A program made the translations under genes and the position numbers. This document shows positions 40,780 to 49,833 of a stretch of 64,000 bases of DNA, piece by piece; the first letter of the stretch is position 1; every line of letters begins with the position of its first letter. The stretch comes from Neodiprion pinetum (Eukaryota > Arthropoda > Insecta > Hymenoptera > Diprionidae), in assembly GCF_021155775.2 (NCBI RefSeq), contig NC_060235.2, positions 31,040,607 through 31,104,606 of the forward strand. Direction: 5' to 3'. The notes beneath the pieces were generated by a model. It saw only the letters and a list, made by a program, of their open reading frames with translations. It made no database searches and had not been told where the DNA came from.

Positions 40780-41196
40780 TGTTTCGGCAAGGTATCGAAT
40801 AGTTAAATGTGTGTCTCGCGACACTCAAAATCGTCCTCGCACATGTACGCACACTCGCGTGCAATGTTTACTTGCCGTCTCTGCGTCAAATCTCGCCGCT
40901 TGCCCGTGTCGCGACTCAAAACCCATCAGCTGTATCTCATGTATTGTCTACTGTCTCGAAATCATGTATGTGTATAATCTATGTGTTCTCTCGCTCTGTA
41001 AAATCTTCACTCTCTGTAACGTTCTCTTGCGATACGGTCTGTATCGCCGCATCAAAACCAATAAAAATTTTCGGTTACTATTAATCATCATCTCTCTCCA
41101 TCTCAACATCACTTTCGTTTCATTCACACTCGTTCTCGTCACTAATTCGCGGATCCCACGTCGATGATCCATATCTTTTTGCCATCTCTCTAAACA
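40780..41196 (+). repeat. 5' LTR, 417 bp
   Basis: Runs from TGTTTCGG to CTAAACA. It is identical to the right LTR except G40953 versus A47110 and T41070 versus C47227, both transitions. An AATAAA polyadenylation signal lies at 41060-41065. The U3/R/U5 limits cannot be fixed from sequence alone. The overlapping 91- to 118-codon frames in both LTRs are not genes. Confidence 0.95.
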
Positions 41197-41201
41197 TTTT
41201 T

Positions 41202-41219
41202 TGGTCCTTCGAGCCGGAT
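41202..41219 (+). promoter_or_regulatory. Primer binding site, tRNA-Tyr type
   Basis: TGGTCCTTCGAGCCGGAT begins 5 nt after the 5' LTR. Its reverse complement ends in CTCGAAGGACCA, the acceptor-stem end plus CCA typical of eukaryotic tRNA-Tyr, which would prime minus-strand cDNA synthesis. The tRNA identity rests on general knowledge of the tRNA-Tyr 3' end. Confidence 0.8.
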
Positions 41220-41576
41220 CAGTCGCGAATCGAATCGGATCATTCGCAAATCGAGTCGAATCTTTCGAATCGTTGCGACTTACGGGAAAACGAATTAGCC
41301 AGTGAGTGAAACGGAACTATCGCGTGTGCATCAAGTTGCGAAAGTTCACGTAATCAAAGTGAACAATATCGTTATCGGTGAAAACCATCATCAAAATCAG
41401 TCGCGTCCGTTAAATTCAAACGTGCGGTGTCCTCTGTAGTGACCGTGACTAAGATCTGAGCGTCAACAACACCGATCTCTCGAAGTGTGTATCGCGACGC
41501 CCTATTATCACTGTGTGCGTATCTCGTTCGTGAAAACTCTGTTCGTCGCGTGAGTTACACTTTCTCGTTTGTCAAG

Positions 41577-42725
41577 ATGACGATCGACGAATACATTGAA
41601 CGTCAAACCGATCTCTTCACGCGCATCTGTCGCACTCTCGAAAACTTGCTCGGTGAAGCAAAAACAACCCTCGGGCAAGTGCAATCGCGATTAGATGCTT
41701 TAAATTCAAATTGGCTGAAGTTCCAAGACATGCACGAGACAGTCGATCAAATTAGAATCGCAGCAAAAGGTGATCAACTCGACGCTATCAAAAGACTTTC
41801 GTATTTCGCGAAAGACTATTATGGACAGTGCGAAGAGCAATACTTAAACGCGAAGGGAGAGATGCTCGATCTACTCGGAACTCTCAAGACTCTATCGGCA
41901 CCGATCGTGCCAACAGCCGTAGCCCCCCAACTCACAACTGGAGGAGCCTCAAAACGGCTACCACGCATCGAATTGCCTACGTTCTCGGGCAATTACTCAG
42001 ACTGGAAGTCTTTCCACGACCTCTTCACATCAATCGTTCGCGAAAATTCGCAACTCTCGGAAGTGGAAAAACTGCACTACCTAAAAACAAGTCTTACCGA
42101 TGAACCGTCACAACTCATTAAAAACATCGCTCTTACCGCTGAAAACTTCCCTCGAGCCTGGGAAACTCTCGTCTCACGGTACGAAAACAAGAGACTTTTG
42201 ACGGATTCTCATCTCGCGACACTTTTCGCGATTCCTCGTGTCACGAAAAAGTCGTCATCAGAACTGAAGAGCTTGCACAGCAACACTTGCGAAGCTCTTG
42301 GCGCACTCGAACTTCTCGATAGTCCCGAGAAATTAGGGGATCACATCATCGTGCACATGACGATTCGCAAGCTCGACCCAGCATCTCTCGAAGAGTGGGA
42401 GAAAAGTGTTAGCGAGAAACTCGAGCCCCCCACGTTTGCGGAGCTCAAGGCGTTTCTCATCGGTCGCATCCACACCCTCGAAGCCGTGGAGCAAGCTCAT
42501 GCTCATAATAAAATCGCGACGTCGAAACCGCACTCATCGCAAGGAAGGTCAAATCTTCAGACGACAAGGTCACATACAGCGCAATCAAAGGAACAGTCGT
42601 GTGCTTGTTGCAAAGGCAACCACTACATCGCGTTCTGTTCGACCTTTCGCGACAAATCTCTGGATCAAAGAAGGGAAGTGGTTTCTGCGAAAAAGCTTTG
42701 CTTCAATTGTCTCGGTCCACATTAG
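41577..42725 (+). CDS. gag: BEL/Pao Gag, truncated by a stop in the second zinc knuckle
   Basis: Gag forms the virus-like particle and binds element RNA in the cytoplasm. I chose ATG 41577 (A at -3) because the frame upstream opens only on GTG and the Gag-like sequence starts here. The product is 382 residues. The N-terminal third is predicted helical. The DUF1759-type Gag core starts near residue 131 with IELPTFSG, followed by DW, KLHYLK and SRYENKR signatures. The first CX2CX3HX4C knuckle starts near residue 342. A second begins at residue 375 (CFNC) but is cut by TAG at 42723-42725. The same frame stays open afterwards to 42974 and still encodes the missing Cys and a further Cys/His cluster, so the TAG interrupts a once-continuous reading frame. 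In relatives Gag and Pol usually form one polyprotein. Confidence 0.85.
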   Translation: MTIDEYIERQTDLFTRICRTLENLLGEAKTTLGQVQSRLDALNSNWLKFQDMHETVDQIRIAAKGDQLDAIKRLSYFAKDYYGQCEEQYLNAKGEMLDLLGTLKTLSAPIVPTAVAPQLTTGGASKRLPRIELPTFSGNYSDWKSFHDLFTSIVRENSQLSEVEKLHYLKTSLTDEPSQLIKNIALTAENFPRAWETLVSRYENKRLLTDSHLATLFAIPRVTKKSSSELKSLHSNTCEALGALELLDSPEKLGDHIIVHMTIRKLDPASLEEWEKSVSEKLEPPTFAELKAFLIGRIHTLEAVEQAHAHNKIATSKPHSSQGRSNLQTTRSHTAQSKEQSCACCKGNHYIAFCSTFRDKSLDQRREVVSAKKLCFNCLGPH

Positions 42726-42977
42726 CAGAAGGACTGTCGATCCAACAAAACGTGTCGCGTGTGCAACGGTCGACATCATTCCTTGCTGCATCGAAACTCT
42801 TCTTCAATCTCGACAGCTGCCAACAGCGGCACATCTCAAGGACAGGCCGCAGTAGCGCAACCTGCAGTGCAGAACGCACCGATCTCGAACAGCGCCTCTC
42901 AGGTGAGCAACCACTCAGCTCAGCCTACAATGATCAAGCGCTCTCGAATCCAGTTCTTCTCGCCACAGTGCAATTGA
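42726..42977 (+). pseudogene. Gag C-terminal remainder after the TAG stop
   Basis: This is the gag frame beyond the TAG. It begins with the rest of the second zinc knuckle (QKDC), then a CRVCNGRHHSLLH cluster (third Cys/His motif, ending near 42795). A Ser/Gln/Ala-rich linker follows and ends at a TGA at 42975-42977. The linker overlaps the pol frame, which is in a different register. It would be translated only by stop readthrough; otherwise it is dead sequence. Confidence 0.7.
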
Positions 42978-45655
42978 TCGCTTCGAATCCGGAGACTGGA
43001 GAAAGAATCATCGCTCGCGCTCTACTCGATCAAGGATCCGAAAGTTCATTCGTCACGGAGTCGCTAGCGCAACAATTGCGACTACGTCGGCATCAAGCAA
43101 CGATACCGATCATTGGCGTCGGAGCTCATCAATCGGCAGTGACTCGCGGCATCGCGACATTGCAACTCCAATCTCGTGCTCACACCTCGTTCTCATGTCA
43201 GGTGGAGGCACTCGTGCTTCCACGACTCACATCGTATCTACCCTCATTTCGACTTCTCGTCGAAGACTGGCCTCATCTACGAGGACTCAACCTCGCGGAT
43301 CCAAGCTTTGCACATCCCAGTCAAATCGACGTAATTCTCGGAGCTGACATCTACAGCAACATCATTGGTCAAGGAGTTCGAAGAGGAGCACCAGGAACAC
43401 CAATCGCGCAAGAAACTCAGTTCGGTTGGGTCCTCTCCGGCTGCGTTTCAGCGGAAGCAGCAAGCCCCTCGTATAGCGCAGTCCAAGGCTTCCAATGCTC
43501 CCTCGATCACGAACTGCTCGATCTCGTGCAGCAGTTTTGGAAGCAGGAAGAAGTGTCGAAACCTTTGGCACTAACGTCCGAAGAAGAGCGTTGTGAGCAA
43601 CACTTTCGCGAAACGGTTTCTCGAACTGCGTCCGGTCGTTACGTAGTTCGGCTGCCGCTCAAAGACAATTCGGTAGAGCTCGGCAACTCGCGGAATCCCG
43701 CGCATCAAATGCTCCGTCGTTTGGAGAAACGGTTCGGTAGCGACGCGAAACTCAAGGAGGCTTACTCGAGCTTCCTTCGTGAATATCGTCAACTCGGGCA
43801 CATGCATCGCGCTATCAATATACCTGAAGACAATTCCCGCGTGTTTTATCTTCCCCATCACGGTGTAGTTCGCGACAGCAGTTCAACAACAAAGTTGCGT
43901 GTCGTGTTCAACGGGTCTCGAAGAACCAACCTCGGACTCTCTCTCAATGACAATCTTCTCGTCGGTCCAAAAGTGCAAACCGACCTCGCGGACGTTCTCT
44001 TACGCTGGCGACAATATCCAGTCGCGTTCTCATCAGACATCGTCAAGATGTACCGACAAATTTTGGTCCACAATGATGACCAAGATTTTCAGCGAATCCT
44101 CTGGAGGGAAGAACCAGAGCTACCGATTGAAGAATATCAACTGACTACGGTAACGTATGGTCTTGCAAGCGCTCCGTATCTCGCGATCCGTGTTCTTCAT
44201 CAACTCGTTCACGACGAAGGTAAGCAGTATCCCTTTGCGAGCCACGTCATTCTCGAGAACACGTACGTCGACGACATCCTCTTAGGAGCAGAGGACGTTG
44301 ATCAAGGTCGCGAGAAAATCAACGAACTCAATCAATTGCTCAAGGCGGGCGGCTTTGAACTTCAAAAGTGGACTTCAAGCCACCCAGAAACTCTCGTTGA
44401 CATTTCTCGAAACCATCAAGAGATCGCGATGCATCTGAATCTCGATCAAAGTCCATTCTTTCGGGCTCTCGGTCTTGCGTGGAGACCAGACATCGACGCG
44501 TTTGCGTTCTCTCCGCAAATTCATCAAACTCGGGACAATTTCACGAAACGAAAAGTTCTCTCACAAACCGCGCAGCTCTTTGATCCTCTCGGATGGCTCT
44601 CGCCGATCACGATCAGAGCCAAAATCTTTATGCAGGAATTGTGGGCACTCGGTTTCGACTGGGACGAGCCGCTCTCAGCTTCATTGTCCTCGCGATGGAT
44701 CGAGTTTCTACAAGATCTTCAAGGCATCTCAGCTATCACCATCCCACGATGGATCGGGTCAAGTTCAGCATCTCTCGGAATAGAGATCCACGGTTTCGCG
44801 GACGCCTCTCAAAGTGCATTAGGCGCAGTGATCTACGCGCGAACGTATATCAACACTCACGAAGTGCGCGTTTCACTAGTGTGCGCGAAAACTAAAGTAG
44901 CGCCGCTAAAGAAGGTGACAATTCCTCGTCTCGAACTCTGTGCTGCGAATCTTCTCGTCCGGTTGATGTGTCATGTGGAAAAGACTCTTAATTTCGAAAA
45001 CACTCCGGTTTATCTGTGGACGGATTCCACAGTCGCGCTCGCGTGGATCAAAAGCCACCCATCGCGGTGGAAGGAATTCGTTCGTAATCGCGTAACGGAA
45101 ATCCAAGAGTTCGCGCACGCTCGTTGGTATCACATCTCGGGTTTTGAAAACCCCGCTGATCTTGCGTCTCGTGGTACATCTCCGGAGCAACTTCAAAAAT
45201 CAGAACTTTGGACCTTCGGACCATCCTGGCTCTCGAAGCCTTCTGTCAATTGGCCATCCTTATCTCCGCGACCGGAAGAAAACATTCATCTCGAGGAAAG
45301 AAAAGGGCTGTCGACGCACATCGCAACAGCTAAGCCGCTACAAATCTGGGATCTCGTCGATCGCTACTCAAAACTATCGACTCTCCTCAAAGTCACATCA
45401 TTGTGTAAACGCGCAGCAAATCGGTTCCTCGCGAAGACGACATCGAATCGCGTAAACACGTCTATCACTGTCGGACCGATCTCTACTCTCGAATTGAGCG
45501 ACGCCCAACTGTTTTGGACCAAGGTGACCCAGCAGGCGTACTTTGCAGAAGAAATTCGCCAAATCGAGACAAGCTCAAGTCTCACTCGAAGTCATCCACT
45601 ATCGCGACTCACGCCGTTCATCGATTCGAACGGATTCCTCAGAGTCGGTGGTTGA
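42926..45655 (+). CDS. pol: BEL/Pao Pol: protease, reverse transcriptase, RNase H
   Basis: The enzymatic core of the element: aspartic protease, RNA-dependent DNA polymerase and RNase H. Pol-like sequence begins near 42926, in a frame -1 relative to gag, and is open to TGA 45653-45655. The open frame extends upstream to 42599, but that part is unlike the family. Counting from 42599 as residue 1: protease with DQGSE (Asp144) and the downstream ILGAD at about 246-250; RT with FSSD (Asp480) and YVDD at 556-559; the Pao-specific QLFDPLGWLSP at 659-669; RNase H acidic residues in GFADAS (Asp735), PRLEL (Glu779), WTDS (Asp809) and NPADLASRG (Asp854). All catalytic residues are intact. The frame then runs into the H2C2/integrase segment but is cut by the TGA. 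Confidence 0.92.
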   Translation, partial: YNDQALSNPVLLATVQLIASNPETGERIIARALLDQGSESSFVTESLAQQLRLRRHQATIPIIGVGAHQSAVTRGIATLQLQSRAHTSFSCQVEALVLPRLTSYLPSFRLLVEDWPHLRGLNLADPSFAHPSQIDVILGADIYSNIIGQGVRRGAPGTPIAQETQFGWVLSGCVSAEAASPSYSAVQGFQCSLDHELLDLVQQFWKQEEVSKPLALTSEEERCEQHFRETVSRTASGRYVVRLPLKDNSVELGNSRNPAHQMLRRLEKRFGSDAKLKEAYSSFLREYRQLGHMHRAINIPEDNSRVFYLPHHGVVRDSSSTTKLRVVFNGSRRTNLGLSLNDNLLVGPKVQTDLADVLLRWRQYPVAFSSDIVKMYRQILVHNDDQDFQRILWREEPELPIEEYQLTTVTYGLASAPYLAIRVLHQLVHDEGKQYPFASHVILENTYVDDILLGAEDVDQGREKINELNQLLKAGGFELQKWTSSHPETLVDISRNHQEIAMHLNLDQSPFFRALGLAWRPDIDAFAFSPQIHQTRDNFTKRKVLSQTAQLFDPLGWLSPITIRAKIFMQELWALGFDWDEPLSASLSSRWIEFLQDLQGISAITIPRWIGSSSASLGIEIHGFADASQSALGAVIYARTYINTHEVRVSLVCAKTKVAPLKKVTIPRLELCAANLLVRLMCHVEKTLNFENTPVYLWTDSTVALAWIKSHPSRWKEFVRNRVTEIQEFAHARWYHISGFENPADLASRGTSPEQLQKSELWTFGPSWLSKPSVNWPSLSPRPEENIHLEERKGLSTHIATAKPLQIWDLVDRYSKLSTLLKVTSLCKRAANRFLAKTTSNRVNTSITVGPISTLELSDAQLFWTKVTQQAYFAEEIRQIETSSSLTRSHPLSRLTPFIDSNGFLRVGG

Positions 45656-46849
45656 CTGAATCACTCATTGCTTTCGTATGACGGAAAGCACCCGTTCATC
45701 TTGCCTCGCGAATCATCGTTCTCCACATTGATCATCGATCATCATCATCGGTTGACGCTCCACGGAGGTCCGCAACTCACTCTCGCTACAATCCGACAGC
45801 GGTACTGGATCCTGGGAGGAAGAGTACCGATCCGCATGTTCATACATCGTTGCGTTCCTTGTGCGCGTCATCGCGCCACCCTCAGCAGCCAACAGATGGG
45901 CCAACTCCCTCAGTCTCGAGTCACGCAATCAAGGCCGTTTCTTCACTCTGGCGTTGACTACGCTGGTCCATTCTCGATTCGAGCCTCCCGCGGAAGAGGA
46001 GCGAAATCATGCAAGGGATATATCGTTATCTTGATCTGCTTCACGACCTCGGCTGTGCATCTCGAGCTAGTTTCGGACTACACGACGGAGGCATTCATCG
46101 CGGCGTACAAACGCTTCACATCTCGACGAGGAATTTGTGCCTCAATCGCAAGCGATTGTGGAACGAATCTCGTCGGCGCAGACTCAGAACTTCGCCGTCT
46201 TCTCGCTGCATCGTCAAAGGAGTTCGCAGAAATCGCAAACACCCTCGCATCACACGGAACCCAGTGGCGGTTCAATCCTCCCTCCGCGCCTCATTTCGGT
46301 GGAAAATGGGAAGCCGGAGTGAAATCAGTCAAATTTCACCTCAAACGAGTCATCGGAGAAGCTACTCAAACGTTCGAGCAATTCTCGACGTTCCTCACGC
46401 AAGTAGAAGCCACGCTTAATTCTCGACCTCTTTGCGCTATCTCGGACGATCCACGGGATCCAAGTGCCTTGACTCCAGGACACTTTCTCGTCGGCTCAGC
46501 ATTGAACACAATTCCTGAGCCGTCACTCATCGAGGTGCCAGTTCAACGGCTATCGCATTGGCAACACTCGCGTCAAATGCTGGAGCATTTTTGGAAACGG
46601 TGGAGTACGGAGTATCTTCAGTCCTTCCAAAACCTCTCGAAATGGCAGGCTCATCACGGGAACATCAAAATCGGATCCATCGTTCTCGTAAAAAACGAAA
46701 ATCTACCTCCATCTGTGTGGCCCCTCGCGAGAGTGATCGAAGTGCATCCGGGAACCGACGGTCTCGTTCGCGTTGTGACCGTTAAAACGAAATCCTCTGT
46801 GTTAAAACGTCCAATCGTAAAATTGTGTGTGCTTCCAGTGTCCTCTTAA
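45656..46849 (+). CDS. BEL/Pao integrase and C-terminal domain (in frame after the TGA)
   Basis: Integrase inserts the cDNA into host DNA. This stretch is in the same frame as the RT/RNase H segment and separated from it only by TGA 45653-45655. It has no natural ATG start, so it is the 3' part of one polyprotein. Counting from codon 45668 as residue 1: an HH-CC zinc-binding region (His27, His32, Cys62, Cys65); a DDE core with Asp97 in GVDYAGPF, Asp163 in ASDCGTN and Glu215 in GGKWEAG; then a DUF5641-like tail with LTPGHFLVG, RWSTEYLQ and VWPLARV signatures, ending at a normal TAA/TAG-type stop near 46849. All metal-binding acidic residues are present. No env frame follows. Confidence 0.9.
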   Translation: MNHSLLSYDGKHPFILPRESSFSTLIIDHHHRLTLHGGPQLTLATIRQRYWILGGRVPIRMFIHRCVPCARHRATLSSQQMGQLPQSRVTQSRPFLHSGVDYAGPFSIRASRGRGAKSCKGYIVILICFTTSAVHLELVSDYTTEAFIAAYKRFTSRRGICASIASDCGTNLVGADSELRRLLAASSKEFAEIANTLASHGTQWRFNPPSAPHFGGKWEAGVKSVKFHLKRVIGEATQTFEQFSTFLTQVEATLNSRPLCAISDDPRDPSALTPGHFLVGSALNTIPEPSLIEVPVQRLSHWQHSRQMLEHFWKRWSTEYLQSFQNLSKWQAHHGNIKIGSIVLVKNENLPPSVWPLARVIEVHPGTDGLVRVVTVKTKSSVLKRPIVKLCVLPVSS

Positions 46850-46920
46850 GACAATTATTGACTCTAAGAATAAATAACGCACGGCGGGCGGCATAATCTA
46901 ATTTCGCGATCGTTACCGAT

Positions 46921-46936
46921 AGCGAAGCGGGCGGTA
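46921..46936 (+). promoter_or_regulatory. Candidate polypurine tract
   Basis: AGCGAAGCGGGCGGTA, purine-rich but interrupted by C, sits directly before the 3' LTR, where the plus-strand primer is expected. It is called by position; the match to a classical tract is weak. Confidence 0.35.
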
Positions 46937-47353
46937 TGTTTCGGCAAGGTATCGAATAGTTAAATGTGTGTCTCGCGACACTCAAAATCGTCCTCGCACA
47001 TGTACGCACACTCGCGTGCAATGTTTACTTGCCGTCTCTGCGTCAAATCTCGCCGCTTGCCCGTGTCGCGACTCAAAACCCATCAGCTGTATCTCATGTA
47101 TTGTCTACTATCTCGAAATCATGTATGTGTATAATCTATGTGTTCTCTCGCTCTGTAAAATCTTCACTCTCTGTAACGTTCTCTTGCGATACGGTCTGTA
47201 TCGCCGCATCAAAACCAATAAAAATTCTCGGTTACTATTAATCATCATCTCTCTCCATCTCAACATCACTTTCGTTTCATTCACACTCGTTCTCGTCACT
47301 AATTCGCGGATCCCACGTCGATGATCCATATCTTTTTGCCATCTCTCTAAACA
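46937..47353 (+). repeat. 3' LTR, 417 bp
   Basis: Same length and termini (TG...CA) as the 5' LTR, offset by exactly 6157 bp, with two transitions (47110, 47227). The polyadenylation signal AATAAA is at 47217-47222. Confidence 0.95.
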
Positions 47354-47358
47354 AAAGG
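47354..47358. repeat. Target-site duplication, right copy (AAAGG)
   Basis: An exact repeat of 40775-40779 directly after the terminal CA of the right LTR, confirming both element boundaries. Confidence 0.85.
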
Positions 47359-49416
47359 AATGAGTTTCGAAGTATAATTCACTAATTATATATTTTTACC
47401 ATTGAAGCAGAAATACAGTTTCACAGGAGAACCAAATATAAATGTATTTCTCTCTTAAATTTTCGGGAAATGGGCAGAGTACATGTTTATACTCATTACG
47501 TAACACGTGTCAGGTTCAGTACGACGCGCGATTGGCTGACACAATATTTTTCTACCTCGTCTTAACATGCTCTAGGAAATAAAATACGACCCGAATAAAG
47601 CAACATGAAAGATTTTATGCAGGCTACCAGCAGAACGACGCTATTCTAAAGCGCAAACATTGTTTCTATGAAACTCGTGGAATAAAAGTGACAAATGAAA
47701 ATGCAAGAACCGCTGTTGCCACCGCACCCAAGCTTACGTACCGTCGCGTCGCGCCTTTATGCACGTAATACTTGTACATATTTACAAAGTTGAAAAGCAT
47801 TTTCAAAGATGGTGCAGACAGTTTTTTATCTGAATTAAAATTATTCGTTCAAGACGGTGGAGCATGACGGAGTGAAAAAATCACCCAAAGTGTTACGACA
47901 ACTACGTGGCGACGCAGAATCCTCTCACCGTTATATTCATAAGTTCACTCGGGTCAGGTGCCGTCGGGTATCATTACGTATTAGGACTGAATAGATTTGA
48001 ATAAATTTAGCTATATTTGAAATAGCACTTGCTTGTTACGAGCTGTAATAAATAGGTAATTGCATTAACCATGGCCGTCGGGATTCTTGTTGCCATTTGT
48101 TTCGATTACAGTAAATATGACTTTGCAGTAGATTTCAAAGATTTCAAACATTCAGGAACTATCTATCAACGTAGCAAAAATGGCCGTTCGTCCACGTATA
48201 TTGAGTTACATCAGCAGTGGCTGGAAAGTTTTGAGAAACCTTGAGAGTTATTACGGGCGGCAAGGTAAAATCGTCTCTAAACTCGGAGCTTGATACCCGA
48301 GCATGCATATTTCACAATTTGTACCTAAGCAGTTACGACATAGTTGCAATAACTTTACGGAAATTCGCTAGACGATAATAAGATTGGTTGCGGTTGGTAG
48401 CCACACCGACGAAAACGGACCTAAATCAATGTCGGTAGATCAGCGCGCCGGTGGGATGCAAGGAGAATTTCGGAACGACGAATGCTGGCGAGTAGCCGAA
48501 CTTGTTAAGGGATTAATTTTCTGGCGTTTGGTTATTGGGCCGCATTTCTGACCCGTTATGCGAAGTTGGACATAATCAGTGGTCTGCATCTCGGAGAGGC
48601 TGGAGTTTGGCAAAGCGTTTCTCCTCCAAGGTATAATAGTTGGAAAAGTTGGGGGTGATCGATGAGGCGCTGCCGTTTGTTTACCGTCAATTGGCTTGTA
48701 CTTGAATGCGATCTCTGGCAACTCGGTGCTCGATTCAGCAATCCATTCAAATATCGCCGATAAAATTTTGAAGCGTGTCCATCGATGGATTTCTACGCAA
48801 TCGGAGTGCGGACATTCGATGATCGAATTAGTGAAAGGGTTTCGACTGGGTTTAATTCGTCAGAAAAACATCCTCTCGAAACACTCCATCGCCCCATTGT
48901 TCTGCATATTCTCACTTCGTTAAGCGTACGCCTTGCTTACTTTGTAGTTGCTGCAGGTGTATGTATAGCTGTTCTCACTCGATAGAGATCCGATCTTGTA
49001 CAGTGCCTGGGTGGCAGTAATGCATGCTGGCAAGTGTTCACGTAGCGGGGAATCTGATCTCATTAAGGTGCGTCATTAGGGTGTCGCCAAGTCATACAAT
49101 GCCTCCGCGCTTCCGCCGCGTCCTCGTCTGGTCGGCCGTTATACTCTTTTTCACCGTCGTATGAAATTTACTCCGGTTTTCTTCATCCTTTCGTAATTTA
49201 ACGCCGAGCTGAGATAACCACACGGAATACTTTAGACATTCTAACGATAGGAAAGGCTGAATAGAGAATTCCGTCGACGAGTGAGTTCGCGGTTTCGTTT
49301 TTCACAATGTTATTTTTTACTCAACTCTTTCAACCGCCGCAGGCTCGTGGGGATTTGAAAACATATCTACGTTCCCGATATTATTACCAAGTGCTTGAAA
49401 CCGGCTTCCAGGTTAG
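47359..49416. other. Non-coding stretch, no supported feature
   Basis: Frames are under 94 codons, overlap on both strands and show no domain. No repeat or transposon end was recognised. Confidence 0.5.
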
Positions 49417-49833
49417 CTCGCGACGAACGAATTCCAGGGAATAAATGTGCTGGTAATACACAGAGTGTTATTCATTTCACCCCGGCGGGCAGACTTCATT
49501 TTGAATCGTTACCGTTGTGATGTTATGCCTCTTTTGAACAGTTCAACGAAGTTTTTGATCATAGCAACGAGTTCTGAGATTATTATTGAGAACTTGAACG
49601 TGAGCCAAGTCGTCGGTGTGGATAAGCGTCAGGGTTCTGGCTTGGTTGAAATCACGCGAAACAAAGCGTATCTTTGGGCAATTGGCTCGACAGAGAAAAC
49701 TCAATTTCAGACTCTGTTGGCTTGTTTGTCGAAGTCGCATTCGCAGTCAATGAAACCCCCGCATGAAACTTTGGTGAAAACGAATCCGAGACTCGCTCAG
49801 TCTGGGCTGCAACAATTACTTGACCATTGTTGA
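49417..49833 (+). CDS. Unassigned open frame, possible exon or gene fragment
   Basis: The frame is open from just after a TAG at 49414-49416 to a stop at 49831-49833, about 138 codons. The first ATG is at 49525, leaving 102 codons. Unlike most frames in the window, its composition is protein-like: mixed hydrophobic and charged residues, few Cys, no low complexity. It includes an Ile-rich strand-like stretch (FLIIATSSEIIIENL) followed by a Gly/Val/Thr stretch and a helix-like QFQTLLACL. This order loosely recalls the end of a PH-like fold, but that is speculation. No neighbour supports it, I do not recognise it, and chance is a real alternative. Confidence 0.2.
   Translation, partial: LATNEFQGINVLVIHRVLFISPRRADFILNRYRCDVMPLLNSSTKFLIIATSSEIIIENLNVSQVVGVDKRQGSGLVEITRNKAYLWAIGSTEKTQFQTLLACLSKSHSQSMKPPHETLVKTNPRLAQSGLQQLLDHC

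Larger units (their letters stand above)
40780..47353 (+). mobile_element. BEL/Pao LTR retrotransposon, complete in structure, broken coding
   Basis: A 6574-bp element with identical-length LTRs starting TG and ending CA, a 5-bp target duplication, a PBS matching the tRNA-Tyr 3' end, and coding sequence in the order gag - protease - RT - RNase H - integrase with no env frame. The domain order, the DQGSE protease motif, the YVDD RT motif and the FDPLGWLSP segment place it in BEL/Pao (Semotivirus-like). The LTRs differ at 2 of 417 positions, so the insertion is young. The protein-coding part has three breaks: a TAG at 42723, a frame change between about 42794 and 42946, and a TGA at 45653. Autonomous activity is therefore unlikely unless translation bypasses them. 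The body is rich in TCG/CTCG words, unlike its AT-rich flanks. Confidence 0.95.

Noticed and set aside
40809..41167. Frames of 91 and 118 codons found twice, near 40.8 kb and 46.97 kb
   Set aside because: They are the two LTRs of the same element; duplicated because the LTRs are duplicated, not paralogous genes.
46850..46936. Searched for an env-like gene between integrase and the 3' LTR
   Set aside because: Only 87 bp remain, so there is no room for an envelope gene; the element is a plain retrotransposon.
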